From contig JAVTVX010000026.1 of the NCBI GenBank assembly GCA_033439265.1, forward strand, positions 12,773,001 through 12,837,000: a stretch of DNA of 64,000 nucleotides, in the 5' to 3' direction. Under the pieces are notes generated by a model, which saw only the letters and a program-made list of their open reading frames with translations, had not been told where the DNA came from and did no database searches. A program made the position numbers and the translations under genes. Below, piece by piece: positions 32,873-44,155 of this stretch. Each line of letters opens with the position of its first letter. The stretch's first letter is position 1. The stretch comes from Dillenia suffruticosa (taxonomy: Eukaryota > Streptophyta > Magnoliopsida > Dilleniales > Dilleniaceae).

Positions 32873-33339
32873 CTCCTAGTGCTCAGCAAGTAAGGTCAAT
32901 GCCAATCCATTTCATTTGTATGTCTTCTACGTGTAGCAGTTCAAGAATACAATTAGGTCATCTTTGATTTTACTTTCTTTCCTTTTCCTTTCTTTTTCTT
33001 TTTTATTTTTTTTTTCAGAGGCCCTAATAACTTGTCTCAATTTCAAGTCATAGATCACCCTTTTTTAATATATAAATTATAAAAACATATATATGCAAAC
33101 CACGTTGACCAAACTCAATTCGATCAATGAATGAACATCGTTGCCAAATGCCCAAATCAAGACACGGCAAATAATGAAAACTTTGGTAGGCCGACAAAAA
33201 TAGGGTGATTTCGGGGAAGGCACCACGAAGACCATGGAAATGGGATATATATTCACACCAACGATAATTAGTATAATAGTACGGGGTGTTAGATTTTTTA
33301 ATTAAATTTTAAATTTAAAAGACTTGAAATTTGAGAATT
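32501..33339. other. Intergenic DNA with poly(A) run
   Basis: 32640-32830 is of normal complexity, followed by 33 A residues (32836-32868). This could be the tail of a retroposed sequence, but no source was recognised. Nothing else was identified. Confidence 0.4.
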
Positions 33340-33435
33340 AAAAAAAAAGACATTGGAAGAGCCACCTCCTAAATAGAGTCTAGATGTTCAAATCGGATTC
33401 GTCAGAGTATGATTTCAGATATCAAATGTGGGAAC
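33340..33435 (+). mobile_element. Degraded SINE body, relative of 7287-7491
   Basis: GGAAGAGCCACCTCC, then CAAATCGGATTCGTC and ATTTCAGATATCAAATG follow the same order as GGGAGACCCACCC, CGATTCAGATTAGTC and ATTCCGGATATTAGGTG in the SINE at 7287. Only the body is recognisable; head and flanking duplication are lost. Confidence 0.5.
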
Positions 33436-33689
33436 CAACAAAATGGCATATATATGTCCACATTGCATGAAAACAAAAATGGAAAAAAAATTGAAATGGA
33501 TAGGAAATGATACAAAAAATGATACTTTATGAGAATACAGAAAATAAAAATATGAACATATGCCTAAATATAAAAAATATAAAAAATATAAAAAATATAA
33601 AATTTTTTATATAAATATTAATTATTTTATAGAAATAATAAAATAATCATATTTTATAATAAAAATTTAAAATAATCAAATATATAATT

Positions 33690-36455
33690 ATTAATTATAA
33701 GATACATAATATAAAATTTATAATTATAATTAAATAAATAATCATTAAATATAGAAAAGTATGTAAATATAAAAAATATAATGATTTTTATATAAATATT
33801 AATTAATTTAAAATATTAAAATGTTTCAAAAATGAAAAAATATCAATAATGAGAATTTTCCGTGAGATGTACGTAGATATAGTTATATATATAAGAACGA
33901 TATTAGAAATTTATAATCAGAAAATAAAATATTAGTTGGAATGGGGACCATCTAAGTGTTCATTTTGCAAGACTTTTTTTTTTTTTTTTTTAATTTTTCT
34001 TCTCCTTATAAGAAGAAGAAAAAATTAATAACTTTTAAAATAAAATTAAAAGTTGTTTGGTATTTTTATTTTTAAAAATAAACTGATTTTATAATTTTTG
34101 AAATAAAATTAAAAGTTAAAATTAAAGAGAAAGAGTAAGGATATAAGAGTAAATGAATTTATGTTACGAATGTATTTGAAATTTCATATTCTTCAATTGA
34201 GAATATAAATAGAGTAAAAAGAAATATACTTACTAAAAATTTGACGTATAAAAAATAAGGGGAATAAAAATTTCTCCTAAGAGTTTTTTTTTTAAAAGTT
34301 ATTTTTAAAATTTTTACTTATAAAAAAGTTATGTTTAAAGAAAAAAGAATCTGGTTGACATGATTTCTCTATATAAGGAGAAGAAAAACTGAAAAAAGGT
34401 CCTATCAAATGGACACTAAATAAATATTCGATGAAAGAGCACACTTGTAATGAAGACAATTATTTAATGTCAATTTCCTGAAATGAAGAAAAATCAAGCA
34501 CTAATTTAGCACTACATTACAAATTAGGGATGGCCTCACCCTATTCCAACTTAAACTCTCTGCCAACCAAATGGACAAGTGTTTGATTTTTCCTCATCTC
34601 AAATTGCGTTATTCCTTCTTAATCAAGGAGATGTAAGAGCACAATCGTAATGCCTTTATCTTTTTCGAAAAAAAAAAAAAAAAGAGAGATATGCCCAAGA
34701 GAGAGAAAAGAACAGGACCTCATTTCCACTATCTAGTTTCATTGGTCACTTAAATGCATATTCAAGCGGTGCATTTATATCAAAATGGGCCCAAAGCTTG
34801 ATGAGTACCACAAAAAAAACAATTGGGACCATGCAATAATGGACATCTCATCAGCCATTTATTTCCTTCTCCCCACTAGATTGTTGAAAATTCTCTGATA
34901 AAGACGACAGTGATTATGCTAAACTACAAGATCCATACCATATGGATACGTATATTTTTTTTCATGAATCATTCATATCCGATATTCGATAATTATATTA
35001 AATTTAATTAAATTTAATTTAAATTGAGATGAATTCTTAAGAGTCAAAACCAATGGTGTACCATGTGATGGCTAGGGTGGACAATTGTACCCCTCAATTT
35101 TTTAAATTTAATTATTATTTAAACCCAATATTTATTTTGTACCCACTTGACTATAATTTTGCCCCTACTTTTTTTTAAAACTCATAAATTTCACATAAAT
35201 CTTTTTTTAAAAACCCATTAGATAATAAAACAAAATATAATATCAACATTTACTTTAAATCAATAAAAAAATACTTTATAATCTTTAAACTCAAGACAAA
35301 AAAGGAAAAATTAAATAAAATTATAATCCTAAGAAGCATTAATTTTGCATTGACAAACTCATTTTTAGAACTTTTCCTCTTCCTTCTCCTCTTTTTCAGA
35401 ATTTTCCCTCCTCTCCCTCTCCCCTTGGCCTCTCTCCCCAAGTCCTAATCCTTTTTGCTTTTCCTCTCCATTCTTCAATTTTCTTAAAGAAAAATCTATT
35501 CTTTACCCCCATGAAAATGGTACATATTGATTTGAATTAAAATCTCAATTATTTTTTGTAATTTAACAATTAGTGTTAAGTCCCAGTATATTTTTTAAAT
35601 TGATTTTATTAATTTTTTCCTATTATACTTATTATTTTTGGATGAGATTCTAGAATAATTTTTTTTTTTTGTTTAATCACTTGTTTATGTAGTAGTTGTA
35701 TGAATGTGGTTAATATGGATGGAATGACCCTTTTCTATATGCAAATGCAATGTTGTTAGTATCATTCAATTAAAATTTTTGATTTTTGGAATATCTTGGT
35801 TCAATTATTTTCTTGTTGGTATTTTAAAATTTTTAATATAGTTTTACGATTCATATTTGTTGATTGAATAAATATTTTATAAATTTTTTACACCCAACTT
35901 TCTGATTGCTTGTATTCTTCATACACAAAATTTGAATTTAAAATTTTATTTAATTTTCATACACAATATTTGAATTTTAGACTTCATAAAAAAAATCAGT
36001 ATCCAACCATCAAACCAAACTAAGTGTCGATGAAAATATTATGGTCCAGACGTTAATGTAAAATATAGGTGCAAATAATTATACAATAAAAAAAGCTTGG
36101 ACTTAACCAAATTAGTGCTAATTAAACGTGTGAACTAGGAAAGATTTGCAAAAATTGGCTTGGGCACGTGGGATTGGGCACCCTCGCTTATGCTCCCAAC
36201 GTTAAATAAATAAAATTTCACGTAAAGGAATAATTTGTATACAAAATTTTAAATATTTGACCCATTTTTAATTTATTCTAAATTTATAATTTTTCATTGA
36301 ATTTAAAATGAATAATTTTAATGAAGGTTATAATTTCATGATAAAATTATTCACGAACCATGTACTTAGCCGTTAAATAACTCTGCATTCGCGTCACTTG
36401 CCAAATTTCAATTTAATGCCGAGTAAATTAGTTCGAGTGAACTAAAATAACAGAT
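33690..36455 (+). repeat. Diverged direct duplication, copy 1
   Basis: Collinear with 37010-38325. Landmarks in both, in order: AAATATTAGAAATTTATAAT, AATGTCAATTTC, TTTGATTTTTC..ATCTCAAATTGCG, ATATGCCCAAGAG, GAACAGGACCTCATTTCC, ACAATTGGGAC, TACAAGATCC, TAAACGTGTGAAC, ATTTATTCTAAATTTATAAT. This copy carries about 1.1 kb (about 34950-36037) that the other lacks. No coding function was recognised. Confidence 0.8.
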
Positions 36456-37009
36456 GTAACCACGCAAATCTCTCTCTTTTATCTCTTTCTCCATTGATAA
36501 TCGCTGATCTCTCTATCTTCTCTGTTTTCTCTTTCTCTTTCTTCTCTCTTTCTATCTCTGTTCGTGGGAAAGGAAGGCCAGGTAATGAATTCAGTAGTTG
36601 ACGGGAATCCAAAATAGCCCAATCCAGCGAAGGAAGGACTTGGGAATCTCTTCGAATGGGGGAAACAGAATGAGGAAAAGAAGAAAAGAAAGGATATCAT
36701 CTTTGGTCCTCTTTCTTGAGAGTGTGTGTGCCTTTGTGATGAACGACAAAAGATGTACCTAAAACATCTTTGCTGATCTCTTTTTTCAGTTTCTTGCTTT
36801 GAACTTAAACATCTATCTTAAGTCCCTTGTTCTTTCCTTGATTTCCAAATCTGATTTCTACAAATCTAAAATGGTTGTTGCCCAAATTCATCACATGATG
36901 CACTTTCTTCCTCCTTTTTCATAAATTTGGTCATTTGACTATTGGTTGAGTGTATAATCTTTTAATAAAATATATAAATACTCAAATATATAATTAATAA
37001 TCATAGCAC
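36456..37009. other. Sequence between the two duplication copies, with CT-rich tract
   Basis: 36465-36560 is a CT-rich tract of the kind found in plant 5' leaders. A following stretch (36560-36900) has normal complexity but no recognisable protein. It may be a relic of a host exon or of an insert; not identified. Confidence 0.4.
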
Positions 37010-38325
37010 AACTAATATAAAAATAAAAATTATAATTATATAAATAAATAATTCATTAAATATAGAAAATATGTAAATATAAAAATATAAAAAATTTTAT
37101 ATAAATATTAATTAATTTAAAGTGTTAAAATGTTTCAGGGATGTTTTGGAAAAGAGGAAATATCAATATTGAGAAATTTTTGTATATCAGGGATATATGT
37201 ACGTATATTTATATAAGAATAAATATTAGAAATTTATAATTAGAAAATAAAATATTAGTTGTAATGGGGATCGGCTAAGTGTTTCATAAAACAGCACAAT
37301 TGTAATGAAGACGCTTGTTTAATGTCAATTTCATGAGATGAAGAAAATTCAAACAATTGTTTTGCACCACTAATTAGGATGGCTTCCCCCATTTCGACTT
37401 CAACTCTCTGCCAAGCAAGTTTAGGACGAGTGTTTGATTTTTCTTCATCTCAAATTGCGTTATCCCATTCCCATCTTGATCAAGAAGATGAAAGAGAACA
37501 ATTGCAATGATGTTTTTCATTTTGGGGAAAAAAGGGTAAAAAAAAAAGGAAGAAGAAGAAGGGATATGCCCAAGAGTGTGGAAAAGAACAGGACCTCATT
37601 TCCTCTGGCTAGTTTCAATGGTGCATATTCACGTAGTGCATTTATATCGAAAAGGGCCGTCCCAAGGGTCCGTTTAGTGTTCAGAATTTTTTTTCCTAAT
37701 TCCGTGATCTTAGTTTAAAACCTGTATAAACCAAAAATATATATATATCAAAAGGGCCCCAAGCTTGATAGGTACCAAAAAAACAATTGGGACTATCCAA
37801 CAAATGGACATCTTATCAACCATTTTTTCCCTTCAACCCACTTGATTGTTTGTGGAAAAGTCTCTGATTAGACAAGAAGGATTATGCTAAGCTACAAGAT
37901 CCAAACCATATGGAGACTTATGGTCTAGATGTTAATGTAAAATGTAGGTGCAAATAATTTATACAGTAAAAAAGCTTGGACTTAACCAAGTTAGGGCTAA
38001 CTAAACGTGTGAACTTGGAAAGATTTGCAAAATTTGGCTTGGGCGTGTCGGATTGAGCAGTCCCCCAACCCTTGCTTATGCTTCCATACGTTAAATAAAT
38101 AAATTTTCTAGCTAAATTCTAAATATTTTATCCATTTTTAATTTATTCTAAATTTATAATTTTTTCATTGAATATTAAATATATAATTTTAGTTACGGTT
38201 ATAATTTGATGATAAAGTTATTAAAGGATGATATATTAAACCGTTAAATAACTCCTACAGTTAGGTCACTTACTAGATTTTAATTTAACGGCGAGTAAAT
38301 TAGGTTATGTGAACTAAAATCAGAT
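37010..38325 (+). repeat. Diverged direct duplication, copy 2
   Basis: Collinear with 33690-36455. It lacks the 1.1-kb section of copy 1 but has about 85 extra bases at about 37664-37750 (between GGGCC and GGGCCCCAAGC). Divergence is substantial, so the duplication is old. Confidence 0.8.
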
Positions 38326-38516
38326 TTTTTTTTGTTACATAAAAATCATAACAATCACGGAAATAAATGCACTCACGAAAATTCAAATACTAGATCTTGA
38401 TATCGGAAAAGACATTTAAGTAAGAAATTTTTATCATTCGGGTATCTTTACAAGAACCATCTTAATTTATCTAAACTTACTTTATGTTGTCTCAATTTAC
38501 TTGTCATGGAGCATGA

Positions 38517-39212
38517 TCCGAAAACCCATTTTCATAAGGCTTGAAATCCTCTAAGCCCATGTCCCAACGGACAAAACACACTGAAATGTGTCATCTAAGG
38601 GGATATATCTTTCGGATAGGTAAGCACGGTCCACTCTCTCGACACTTATTGACCAGATCCCTCTTGGTAGTCATTTGATCGGTCTCAACACCCCCTGTGT
38701 TCAGTATTGTTATTTGACCAGTTAATGTAATATTCATTTTTCCTTGTATTGCAGAAACATCATCTTATAATCAGTAATAAAATTTTGAACCCTAATCGAT
38801 AAGAAAAGAAATCCCTTGATAACTATAACTTTCTTTGACCGAAAGAATTCTAAATCTCTTAGAAATCTTTCATTAAGGACTCCGTAATCTCAAAACACTT
38901 TCATATGAAAATTAGGGTCCCGGATGCACACGAGATTCATATGGGCAACTTATATATACATCATAAGATTATCGGCCAGGTACGCTCTCTTGACTCTACA
39001 CTTAGCACACAAAAGACATTACAAAACTCTATTTCTGTTTGTTTCTACTCTCTTGAATACCGCTTTTTGACTTGAGTACCGCTTTTTGACTTGAGTATCA
39101 GAGTTTTCTCTGTTAGGACATCCTCTAGCGGCTTTTTGTAGGTTCCATCCACTCACCTCACTTGGATCAGTGGAGCTATTATTTGTGGAGTCAAACCCCA
39201 CCTCCAATAGAT
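38517..39212 (+). repeat. Left LTR of the Tat-like element
   Basis: Matches 54312-55006 along its whole length, for example GAAATCCTCTAA, AACACACTGAAA, GGGGATATATCT, TTGAACCCTAATCGATAAG, CGCACACGAGA. It contains a 25-base tandem duplication around 39060-39105 (CGCTTTTTGACTTGAGTA) not seen in the right LTR. Confidence 0.85.
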
Positions 39213-41345
39213 TGGCACCGTCCGTGAAAAACAAACTAGAATGAAACTCATTTTGCGCATAGTATTGCCGAAGACCATGCCTCCTAAAAGAAAAACCAGG
39301 ACTGCTTCCAAAGTTGCGTCTGTGATGGAAGGGCACACCACCACCCCAACGGACACTATCCAACCTGCAGGGCCGAACAATTCTTCCGAAGTTCCTGCCA
39401 TTATCAACCAACTTGAGATCCAACTGCCGACCATGCAACAAAATCAACCGATTCCACCCCCGGCTCCAGCCTCTCCGGAAAGGGCCACTTGACCCTAGAT
39501 GGAAAGGCTTGAATCTAAGTTGCAAAGCATGAGCAAACAGATGGAGGAGCTTATTCGTGCCCTCAGGCCATAACCACAATCTTCTTCACACGGGGCCATG
39601 TATGTTCACGAAAGCTCGAACCTAGAGTAGACTGGGTACCTTCGGTAACTTCTAGACATGACCCCGATGATCTAAGGAAACATATTGAAAAACTCGTAGC
39701 AAACGAACTGAGACACACTAACGTGAGAAGAGACGAACTCACTCAATATGCTACTAGCCTCTCACCATTCGACTCCAAGGTTTCTCAGAACCGATGCCTC
39801 GTGATATACTTCTTCCTCCCATGGAAAAGTACGATGGCACTACCAATTCTCGAGACTATGTGGGTCACTTTATGACTATGATGATCTCGAGAGACATATG
39901 AGACGCAACCATGTGCATGCACTTCCCTACGACCTTATAGAGTAACGTGCTAACATGGTTTAACTCATTCCCCCTGTTTAGCTTCAAGAGTTTCTCTCAA
40001 TTTTGACAACAGTTCGAGACCTACTTTGTAATCAGTAGAAAGGAGGTCTACATCCCTCCTCTCTTTACGCAGAGGAACGATGAGACGCTGAGAGACTTCC
40101 TTGACAAATTCAAAACTTAGATTATGAAAGTTTTAGATTTGGATCATTCTATTGCATTAGCAATACTATTCATTAGGTTATGGCTATCAGGAATAAAAAC
40201 ATCCATAACAAAGAACCCCCCATCTACCATCAGAAGTTCTATGCTTGCGCGGAGAAGTATATTGTCATGGAGGATGCTGAAGCATTCGACAAACAGTGAA
40301 ACCAACCAGGTTGGAACGAATGTAGTCGATCACCCTGACAACCCTCGGCTAAGAGGCCAACGAGGACCCCCATGGCTATAGTGGTTTACTAGTTATACTC
40401 CCCTGAACAAAGTGCCGATTAAAGTCTTGCTTCAAATCAGGAACAAGCCCTACGTCAGGTGGCCTCCTCGCTCCACGAAAGACGATTCAAAAAAGGACAA
40501 GATGTGATACTGTCATTTCCACTAAGATATGACCATTTGGCAAACGAGTTTACGAAACTAAAGGACGAGTCTGAATTTCTCATTCAAGATAGTCGACTCT
40601 AGAGGTTCATAAGCATAGAGAGAGAAAGCCTCCCTCCTCAAGGCCCACACGCTGTAAGGCGCGAGAATGAGCAAGACAAACACTCGGTTCCAGGGGGTGC
40701 CTGTAACTGACCAGATGGGGTAATTCTTCAAGTACAGAACGAATACGATCCCTCGGAACCTTACCTTCCGACTCACATCCTAATGGTGGCCAACAGTGGC
40801 CCCAATCTTTTAAATGATCAATCCGTCTGATTCCACTTCCAATTGCCACCAGTGTTGAGAAGCAACCTAAGAAGAAAAAGCTAATGATCGGTTTCATTGA
40901 TGACGATATTGTAAGAGTCGATTAGGACCGACACGATTCTCTAATTATTACTGCCGAAGTTGGACAATACGAAGTAAGGAGAACTTTCGTGGATCAGGGG
41001 ACTAGCTGCAATCTCCTTTATTGGAACACTTTTCTACATATAGGTTTCACTCAAGTGCACCTACAACCTCATGCCAGGCCAATCAAAGGGCTCTCAAGCA
41101 AATGGATATTCGCTGAAGTGACAATTTCACTCCCGATCACCCTTGAGACTCCACTTGATCATGCAACGACTACAACAACATTCGGTGCGGTCAAATTGCC
41201 TTCACTCTATAATATCATCTTAGGTCGGCCTGGGTTGAAATTTGGAGGCATCACCGAGCACAAACATATAAAAGTCAAATTCAGGACTTCTATTGACATT
41301 AGGACACTATCCTATGATATGGATTCCCCGACGCCCCATCCTAAG
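39213..41345 (+). other. Gag and protease remnants of the Tat-like element
   Basis: 39277 onward reads MPPKRKTRTASKVASVMEG, a typical gag start. The 39780-40200 part carries gag phrases. The stretch 40989-41348 encodes a retroviral-type protease region (DQGTSCNLLYW, NIILGRPGLKFGG, HIKVKF). It is broken, with several breaks. Confidence 0.7.
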
Positions 41346-41516
41346 TAATCTTGAACCTTTTCTTACTGTGTTTACAACCCTAGGTCACTCACTAGATATT
41401 TTGTGACACTATGCCTTATTACTTGTCTTGCTAGTTGCATTATGGTTACCTCTCTTATGATACTTTGCTTTATTCTCCTTCTACAAAGAGTTGATCATAT
41501 CGAATGTATGTGACCA

Positions 41517-41772
41517 AACCTCACTCTCTTGAACGAACGTGTCGTCAACAAGGGATATATCTCCCGATGGGTATACATAGCCCACTTTCTTGAATGAACG
41601 TGTCGTCAACAAGGGATGTATTTCCCCGACGAGTAGACATGGCTTACTCTTTCGAATGAACACGCCGTTAACAAGGGATGTATCTCCCCGACGGGCAGGC
41701 ACGACTCACTCTTTTGAACAAGCATACCGATAATAAAGGATGTAATTCCTTGATGCGTGGGCATGACCCACT
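41517..41772 (+). repeat. Minisatellite of about 63 bases inside the Tat-like element
   Basis: Four copies of a unit of 62-63 bases (starting near 41517, 41580, 41643 and 41705) containing CTCTTGAA, AACAAGGGATGTATCTCCCC and GGTAGACATGG-like words. The copies differ from each other. The same words occur in both LTRs (38598-38645 and 54403-54450), so the monomer appears to derive from, or share origin with, the LTR. Confidence 0.8.
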
Positions 41773-41987
41773 TCCCTGGTTATAACACAACAAAATTGCC
41801 AATACGGTGATTCAAGTACTTACTCATGACTAGCTGTTTGCTGACGAAACTATCATAAACTTTCATTGATTTAAGTGCAAGAGTATACAAGCGACAAAGA
41901 AGATCTAGTGGTCAACTAAGAAAAAGCTAAAACATGAATGGAAAGAGAACAAAAACCTTGATCAAGGAGGAGTAAGAGTGGAGGAAC

Positions 41988-44055
41988 TTAAGACTCCTGG
42001 TTAGCTGGGAGCGGATTGACGACGACGTTCTCGTCTGTAACCTCCAGAAGAGCATCACCCATGTGAAGGAGTGCAAGGTCTGAATTTAGCACCTTCAAAC
42101 TAGCATTCTCGCCATTTGGAGACACCAACCCTGCTCGGCGGATGATCTCCATAGCACATTGCAGCCTTCCGGACGATCGATCCTGGGCATATTTGTGCTG
42201 GTCAATAGTCCTCACAATAGTCTGACTCAACTCTACTATCTTCCAATCGACAACCTGAATAGATCACCTACGCAGTTCGTCCAATTTTTCTATGACCTGC
42301 AGCCACACTCGTATACCCTAGTTTCTACATTGAGCTCCTTGCATCTCTTGGAAACCATCTTGCACCGTTGGAGCGCTGTGTTCAGGCAGTCTTCAGATGT
42401 TCCATTTCCTCGCTCCTGGCATTCAAAGTGCCTGCTGATGCTCTCTCCTCCTCGATCTCCCTCTTCCTCTACGAAAGAGCATCTTGGAATTAAGAAACCT
42501 TGATGCCTATCTGGTCTGCTCGGCGCTTTAGATGGTGGATTATCTGTTCCCTCCTTAGCCTTTGAAACTCTGCCAAAATGATGGTCTGCACAAAATGAAA
42601 AAGGTCAAATACGAAAATTGAAAATACAGATAAATTACCTTATGATGTAGTCATACCATAAACTCTGAGGACATGATGGCCTCGTTGTCCTGCTCGAGAG
42701 ATAGCTTATTCAATTCCAGCTCTAAACGATAGAAATCCACCTAATCAACTATCCCTCTAGCCTCACTGCTATCGACATAGTTGTACCAGCACTCACTTGC
42801 ACTGATCGCCACAGTACCCCCTTCCCTTTGTCCTTTGAGACCATCGTAGGACCAAATAGGAATGATGGGGGGAAGAGCAGTCCTCTAAGCACCTTTTGCT
42901 TGCCTACTTCGACATCAAAAGAATAGTAGAAGATGGTCCCGCATCAGACTCCCTGGTTGACCCATGAGGGATGCCTTCAAGGTCTCCGGTAGCCTGTTCC
43001 TGTATCTTCTCCCCTTCCTCTTCAAGGTCCTTAGGCACACAATCCCCAACCTCCTCCTTCTCTTCTTCTTTTCTCTCTTCGACCCCCGCACTGTCTGCTT
43101 CAGCACTTTTCGGTCGCTCCGCCCGAGCCTCCGCATCTTCTTGAGCCTCAGACTCATAATGATCGGTCTCGATAGCCCTATATGAACCTAGAGAGCCCTG
43201 TCCCCCTATTCTCTCTCATAGCCTCTCCTAACGAGTTCGATAGCTGAACTCTTCTCTTCTTTTGCACTAGCGACAAGATGGGAATAGCATCGGCACCCGT
43301 ATTAGACGTGCTCTTTGTTTTTGTTGCCTCCCTCTTCGACCTAGGATTCATCTGTTTGTCAGTTGTTACCTCCATAAATTCTTCTTAGTCTAGAGAGGTA
43401 AGGACATCTATGGGCTTTTTATTCTTCTTCTCTGCTAGGAGAGGTCTCTCAATCTTCCTCTTTTCCCCCAGTAGCAAACCCATTAGTGCCAACATCTCAT
43501 TATCTAAAAGGGTTTCAACCCAAATACGTCTCTTATTGGCATTACAAAAAACCATGGACCGAATGAATGAATCGTGATTGGCAAGAAGGTTGAGGGGTCC
43601 TTAATTCAGGAAGTGGTTCCTCATCCACATTTGATACTGTGGGTATTGAATCCCTATTCAAGAACCTAACAAATAAATATTTGTATATCTATCTCTTGTT
43701 GATGGTCTCTTTATAAAAGAATTTCCAATTTGACTCTGGCCTAATTTGTAGGTGAAACCACAATTCCGTAGAACCTTAACGAACGCATCTCTTGAGAGAG
43801 AACACAAATTCCACGATTTCAAAGTCGAAGCAGAAACGATAGAAACTCATTAGTGACATCACGGTTATCACCAAGCGTCAATTGCTGGGAATCAATATTG
43901 TCAAAAATATGTTCCAATAGCGAAAAACTCGGGCGATGGAGCTTGTATATGGCACCTTCAAGCCATGTTTGACATATTGCTTGTACATCGGGACACAACC
44001 CTCGGTGCTCTGTTAGCCCTATATTCATCAGTAGCTGACCAAAGGACATAATCAT
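41988..44055 (-). other. Antisense coding-like region of the Tat-like element
   Basis: Minus-strand open stretches at 43819-44055, 43178-43375, 42915-43157 and 41988-42230 have protein-like composition: a globular-looking part, a very charged low-complexity middle (REKKKRRRR-like and glutamate runs), then a helical part. Antisense ORFs are known from Tat-lineage elements. No function is assigned. The region is broken. Confidence 0.5.
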
Positions 44056-44150
44056 CCCCTAACAATATGTCATTTGGACGCTGTGCAATTCGTTCTCTAT
44101 CATGGTACTCCTAATGTCGTTGATACCCCGATAAACATGTGAAGATGAGT

Positions 44151-44155
44151 CCTTA
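44151..44155. repeat. Target duplication, left copy (CCTTA)
   Basis: CCTTA here and at 54018-54022 flank the nested chromovirus exactly and prove its insertion into the Tat-like element. Confidence 0.9.

Noticed and set aside
39019-39579. 186-codon minus-strand open frame
   Set aside because: Antisense shadow across the LTR edge, primer site and gag start of the Tat-like element.
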